Below are positions 6,564 through 9,527 of a stretch of DNA of 9,527 nucleotides, piece by piece. Numbering within the stretch: position 1 is the first letter of the stretch; each line of letters starts with the position of its first letter. The notes under the pieces were generated by a model. It ran no database searches, was not told where the DNA came from, and saw nothing but the letters and a program-made list of their open reading frames with translations. A program made the translations under genes and the position numbers. This stretch comes from an uncultured Streptococcus sp. (GTDB taxonomy: Bacteria; Bacillota; Bacilli; Lactobacillales; Streptococcaceae). The DNA is taken from positions 1-9,527 of the forward strand of contig CABSRC010000064.1 of assembly GCA_902480035.1 (NCBI GenBank), in the 5' to 3' direction.

Positions 6564-6740
6564 GAGAGTGGGACAGAAATCGGTAATTCGTTAGAATTCG
6601 ATTTCGTCGTCCCACCTCCGCACAGTTGAGTAGGGCTGTAAAAGCTGATGAAATCAGCGTAGTGAGCCCACTCAACCACTGCGTCTTGCTCGACAATCCA
6701 AAAATAATTGAGAGGCTAGGACTTTTGTCCCAGCCTCCTT
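6564..6740 (+). repeat. Multi-hairpin streptococcal intergenic element (RNA-like structure)
   Basis: This is a non-coding block of three successive hairpins starting 4 nt after the ATPase stop. Hairpin 1 (6568-6615) pairs GTGGGAC/GTCCCAC, AAATCG/CGATTT and AATTC/GAATT around a GTTA loop. Hairpin 2 (6625-6676) pairs GTTGAGT/ACTCAAC, GGGCT/AGCCC and GCTGAT/ATCAGC around a GAA loop. Hairpin 3 (6712-6737) pairs GAGGCT-a-GGAC/GTCC-c-AGCCTC around TTTT. From memory, very similar blocks recur in intergenic regions of mitis-group streptococci, but I could not search for copies. It is the likely 3' end of the transporter operon and could also be a dispersed repeat or a small structured RNA. Confidence 0.7.
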
Positions 6741-6745
6741 TATTT
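6712..6745. terminator. Bidirectional terminator hairpin between the transporter operon and the treR-like remnant
   Basis: GAGGCTAGGAC (6712-6722) pairs with GTCCCAGCCTC (6727-6737) with one A-C mismatch and a TTTT loop. On the + strand a short T-rich tail follows (CTTTATTT). On the - strand the hairpin follows the remnant's stop codon and is followed by an interrupted U tract (complement of 6700-6710). It would serve convergent transcription from both sides. Confidence 0.65.
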
Positions 6746-6922
6746 CCTCCGCTCTGCATAGTCGACAAAATGAAACTTGTCTAATTTGTGCCGGCTTTCG
6801 GTGAACTGGAATTGCCGTCCGTCTGCTAAGTAAACTTGGGAGCGGACCGTTACCACGTGTTGGTCATTTCCAAGATCCAGTAAGATCTTATCGCGATTAT
6901 CGATTGGTGAAATCAAAATTTC
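6740..6922 (-). pseudogene. C-terminal remnant of a GntR/UTRA regulator, TreR-like
   Basis: Read on the - strand, 6922 down to the TAA at 6742-6740 encodes about 60 residues. They match the end of the UTRA ligand-binding domain of GntR-family sugar regulators: a segment TVRSQVYLADG, then FTESRHKLDKFHFVDYAER, then RK and stop. The last block is typical of the trehalose repressor TreR, which is normally about 235-240 aa with an N-terminal winged HTH. Here the HTH and most of UTRA are absent. Upstream on the - strand the frame stays open to 7036, but that part (IPKKFSSFIIREWF...) is low in family character and overlaps the nuclease promoter and first codons. The clean reading frame of the tail suggests recent loss or recombination, not old decay. 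Identification as TreR is by recall of motif only. Confidence 0.68.
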
Positions 6923-6962
6923 TTTCTTTTTGGGTCGAAGTGTTTTTTTTGAAAAATATTTT

Positions 6963-6976
6963 TGAAAGCGCTTGAA
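6963..6976 (+). promoter_or_regulatory. Partial cre (CcpA) site overlapping the nuclease promoter -35
   Basis: TGAAAGCGCTTGAA (6963-6976) matches the cre consensus TGWAANCGNTNWCA at 12 of 14 positions, including the central CG and the left half; the right end is degenerate. It overlaps the -35 hexamer, a position where CcpA would repress. Confidence 0.4.
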
Positions 6977-7000
6977 AATGCAAAACCATTCCCTTATAAT
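6972..7000 (+). promoter_or_regulatory. Promoter of the wall-anchored nuclease gene
   Basis: TTGAAA (6972-6977), 17 bp, then a perfect TATAAT (6995-7000). The predicted start is near 7007, so coding starts at 7023 or 7035 are possible and the TTG at 6972 is not. Confidence 0.82.
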
Positions 7001-7034
7001 AAAAGAGGAAAACTTTTTAGGGATGGAGATAAGC

Positions 7035-9344
7035 ATGAGAAATAACGGAAAAAAGATTCGATTATTAGCAGTAGCTACCTTATTGGCTAGTCAGTTGGGG
7101 GTCTTTAACAGTGCCCTCACGGTAGTTGCTGACGAGACCACAGCCTCGACTTCAGAGCCAGCACTTGTGACGAACACTAGTAGCGAGGAAGGCTCGACAA
7201 ATCATTCGACTTCCGCTACAACAACTACAGACGCTACGACGAGAGCTTCGAGTGATAAAGAAGAGACATCTAGCAGTTCCTCAGACGATACTGAGGAGAA
7301 AACGGTTAAGATCGGGGACATTCAAGGGGAATCGCAACGCTCTCCACTGGAAGGCCAAAAGGTAGCCATCAAAAATGCAGTGGTGACTAAGACAGACCGC
7401 TATGGTTTTTATGCCCAAGATATTGAGTCGGATGGGAATAGCCGTACTTCAGATGGGATTTATGTTGTTTCCAAATACAAGGTGAAAGTCGGTGACAAGG
7501 TGAAAATCACTGGTACCGTCAAGGAAGGCTATATGGAAGAGGTTACCTTGGGAGCTGGGAAAACCTTTAAGGAAACAACGAATAGTTTAACGGTGACCAT
7601 GCTGGTCGATGCTTGGATCACAAAAGATGGGACAGCCCCTCTTCCAGAAGCTGTGAATATCACTGCGGGCATGCCAGCAGATGTGAAGCCTAATCCGACT
7701 GCTTATGCTCCAGAAACCGATGCCCTCGATTATTGGGAAAGCCTGGAAGGAATGCTCACAGTGGTGAAGAAACCGCATGTCCTTGGTCCCCAGTACAAAG
7801 GAGATATCTATGTATTGGGAGAAGATTTCACAGGCCTTCCTTTAAACAATATTGGAGGTCTGAATCTACGGTCACATGCGCAAAATACTGCGACGATCCC
7901 GATTTATGTTGGGAATCAGTTTGTCGCAAAAGCCAAGGATTACTTTACAGAAGACCTAACAGGAGTGGTAACGTATCGAAATAGCTTTTATAAGTTAGAG
8001 CCCACTCAACAGTTGACAGTCCAAGACGGTGGTTTGCAGCATCAAGCAGCTCAAACGCAACCAAGTGAGGACAAGCTGACCATTGCTTCCTACAATATTG
8101 AAAATTTCTCGGCCAACAATGCCAAAAATGAAACCCCAGAGGATAAGGTGACGCTGATTGCCAATTCCTTTATCCATGAAATTCACAATCCAGACATCAT
8201 TACTTTGATCGAAGTGCAGGACAATAATGGTAGTGTGGATGACGGAACGACCAGTGGTGTTGAAAGTGGACGCAAACTAGCCGATCGGATCAAGGAATTG
8301 GGTGGCAAGAGCTATGAGTATACGGAGGTTGCTCCAGTAGATGGCGCTGACGGAGGAAAGCCTGGTTCCAATATTCGTTTGGGAATCCTCTACAATCCAG
8401 AACGCGTAACCTTAGCCAAAAAAGAGGCAGCAACTAGCAACGAGGCAGCACAATTTGACAAGGGACACTTGGTTAAAAATCCAGCTCGGATTGCCCCTAA
8501 TGACCCATCGTTTGATCATACTCGCAAGTCTTTGGCTGTTGAGTTTGAATTCAAAGGTCAACCAGTTATAGTGATTGCCAATCACTTGAAATCAAAAATC
8601 GGAGATGATGCTATTTATGGGGCAAGCCAACCAGCAGTGGAACATACCTTGCCAACTCGTGAAGCACAAGCTAGTGTCATCCATCAATTCGTCCAAGAAG
8701 GATTGAAGCAAAATCCGAAGACGACCTTCGTTTTGACAGGTGATTTTAATGATTACGATTTCTCAACCACGGCGCAGATCCTTGCTGGCAACGAACTAAC
8801 AAACTTAATGGCCCAACATGATGCAGGCGATCGCTATTCCTATTTCTACCGTGGAAGCAATCAGGTTTTGGATAACATTTTTATCTCAAACAACATGGCA
8901 GCTAAAGCAAGGTTTGAACCAGTCCATATCAATGCTTCCTTTATGAAGGAACACGGTCGTGCATCAGACCATGATCCTGTCTTAGTCCAAATCGACTTTA
9001 GTGGAGCACAAACTCCAGGAACGCCGACGGATGATCAACAAGGGAATACAGGACAACCAACGGATCAAACCAGCCCTTCCTCATCGAATACAGGATCTCA
9101 ACTAGTCCCTCATCAGGCTCAAGCCAATGAACAAAAGAGTTCACCATCTGAAAGCAAAGAGAAGGGCAAGAACGAAGATGAGAAACAAGACGACAAGGAA
9201 GAGGTCGCAACAGAAACGAAGACACCAGGCAAACGGAAAATCCTTCCATCTACTGGACAAGAAACAAGCTATCTAGCTCTTTCTGGAGTGGCAGTAGCTA
9301 CGATGAGTCTTGTCTTGTATAAAAAGAGAAAGACTACTCACTAA
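7035..9344 (+). CDS. LPXTG cell-wall-anchored nuclease (SWAN/SpnA type, endonuclease/exonuclease/phosphatase fold)
   Basis: This is a 769-aa surface nuclease. Relatives (S. sanguinis SWAN, S. pyogenes SpnA) degrade DNA and help escape neutrophil extracellular traps. The signal peptide covers about residues 1-31 (KKIRLLAVATLLASQLGVFN, cut near VVADE). A Ser/Thr/Asp-rich linker runs to about 90. An OB-fold, YhcR-like, is at about 92-205 (KIGDIQGESQRSPLEG). The catalytic domain is at about 345-656, with YNIENF (353-358), E393, R448, N516-H517 in ANHLKSK, GDFND (569-573), LDNIF (612-616) and SDHDPV (644-649), so the metal and catalytic residues look intact. A charged linker leads to LPSTG (737-741), a hydrophobic helix and KKRKTTH. 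ATG 7035 is preferred (GGAG 7025-7028, good signal peptide); ATG 7023 is possible. The gene is monocistronic. Confidence 0.92.
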   Translation: MRNNGKKIRLLAVATLLASQLGVFNSALTVVADETTASTSEPALVTNTSSEEGSTNHSTSATTTTDATTRASSDKEETSSSSSDDTEEKTVKIGDIQGESQRSPLEGQKVAIKNAVVTKTDRYGFYAQDIESDGNSRTSDGIYVVSKYKVKVGDKVKITGTVKEGYMEEVTLGAGKTFKETTNSLTVTMLVDAWITKDGTAPLPEAVNITAGMPADVKPNPTAYAPETDALDYWESLEGMLTVVKKPHVLGPQYKGDIYVLGEDFTGLPLNNIGGLNLRSHAQNTATIPIYVGNQFVAKAKDYFTEDLTGVVTYRNSFYKLEPTQQLTVQDGGLQHQAAQTQPSEDKLTIASYNIENFSANNAKNETPEDKVTLIANSFIHEIHNPDIITLIEVQDNNGSVDDGTTSGVESGRKLADRIKELGGKSYEYTEVAPVDGADGGKPGSNIRLGILYNPERVTLAKKEAATSNEAAQFDKGHLVKNPARIAPNDPSFDHTRKSLAVEFEFKGQPVIVIANHLKSKIGDDAIYGASQPAVEHTLPTREAQASVIHQFVQEGLKQNPKTTFVLTGDFNDYDFSTTAQILAGNELTNLMAQHDAGDRYSYFYRGSNQVLDNIFISNNMAAKARFEPVHINASFMKEHGRASDHDPVLVQIDFSGAQTPGTPTDDQQGNTGQPTDQTSPSSSNTGSQLVPHQAQANEQKSSPSESKEKGKNEDEKQDDKEEVATETKTPGKRKILPSTGQETSYLALSGVAVATMSLVLYKKRKTTH

Positions 9345-9365
9345 CGTGTTTTATAAGAAAGATCT

Positions 9366-9393
9366 AAAAAAGGAGTCGCTGGCTCCTTTTTTT
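9366..9393 (+). terminator. Intrinsic terminator of the nuclease gene
   Basis: AAAAAAGGAG (9366-9375) pairs with CTCCTTTTTT (9383-9392), with T-G and C-G pairs closing the loop and a run of seven T. It lies 21 nt after the stop codon and may work on both strands. Confidence 0.85.
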
Positions 9394-9426
9394 CTCCTAA
9401 AATACAGGACAGATAGTCCCATATTG

Positions 9427-9476
9427 GAAACTGTACTAGGACAATGAAAACTACTGAAAAGAACAGTTTCTTTTCA
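9427..9476. repeat. Overlapping inverted repeats upstream of the rightmost promoter
   Basis: GAAACTGT (9427-9434) is the exact inverse of ACAGTTTC (9463-9470). TGAAAAGAA (9455-9463) is the exact inverse of TTCTTTTCA (9468-9476) around a CAGT centre. The two share bases, so only one can form at a time. They sit between a terminator and the next promoter and could be an operator. Function is unknown. Confidence 0.5.
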
Positions 9477-9493
9477 AAAAGAAGCTTAAACTC

Positions 9494-9521
9494 TTTAAAA
9501 TAGATGGAATCGTGTTATAAT
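9494..9521 (+). promoter_or_regulatory. Promoter directed out of the right edge
   Basis: A perfect TATAAT (9516-9521) has TGT (9513-9515) in front, an extended -10. A weak -35-like TTTAAA (9494-9499) lies 16 bp upstream. The gene it drives is beyond the window. Confidence 0.65.
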
Positions 9522-9527
9522 AAAATC

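Noticed and set aside
6972..7034. TTG at 6972 as start of the nuclease gene
   Set aside because: That codon is the -35 element of the promoter, so it cannot be in the transcript from it.
6923..7036. N-terminal extension of the - strand TreR-like frame up to 7036
   Set aside because: It overlaps the nuclease promoter and first codons, has no HTH or UTRA character, and appears to be chance open frame beyond the recombination point.
1..9527. CRISPR arrays, tRNA or rRNA genes, transposase genes, phage genes, toxin-antitoxin pairs
   Set aside because: No regularly spaced repeats, cloverleaf sequences, or matching protein motifs were seen on either strand.

Overview
The window looks like chromosomal DNA of a low-GC oral streptococcus of the mitis/sanguinis group. 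The evidence is a stand-alone Mga-type regulator of the pneumococcal MgaSpn length (493 aa), a TrpX-type ABC transporter operon, an LPXTG-anchored nuclease of the SWAN/SpnA type, and a multi-hairpin intergenic element of a kind I remember from these genomes. The species cannot be fixed from the sequence alone. Apart from one remnant, all genes lie on the + strand.

Layout. Positions 1-375 hold the 3' end of an AI-2E family membrane protein, closed by a terminator. Positions 443-2018 are a single-gene unit for an Mga/AtxA-type regulator with its own promoter and terminator. Positions 2072-3497 are a single-gene unit for a CNNM/HlyC-CorC membrane protein, with a strong extended -10 promoter that moves the start to 2109. 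Positions 3515-6560 form a three-gene ABC import operon: substrate-binding protein, permease and ATPase, predicted to import tryptophan or other aromatic amino acids. Upstream of its promoter are one near-perfect and one weaker CodY-like box. Its leader of about 260 nt holds mutually exclusive hairpins ending in an intrinsic terminator, and a 17-codon ORF whose last seven residues include five Phe/Tyr.

Positions 6564-6740 are a structured element of three hairpins. Positions 6740 to about 6922, on the - strand, encode the last 60 or so residues of a GntR/UTRA regulator resembling the trehalose repressor TreR; the rest of that gene is missing. Directly against this remnant lies a consensus promoter with a partial cre site, driving a 769-aa cell-wall-anchored nuclease (7035-9344) with its own terminator. 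The last 130 bases hold overlapping inverted repeats and a promoter firing rightwards out of the window.

How the parts relate. The transporter operon appears to be controlled at two levels: initiation (CodY, general amino-acid status) and leader attenuation (a specific amino acid or its charged tRNA). The nuclease unit looks like a surface-virulence gene sitting on a broken sugar regulator, perhaps under carbon catabolite control. The Mga-type and CNNM genes are independent units with no visible functional link to the rest.
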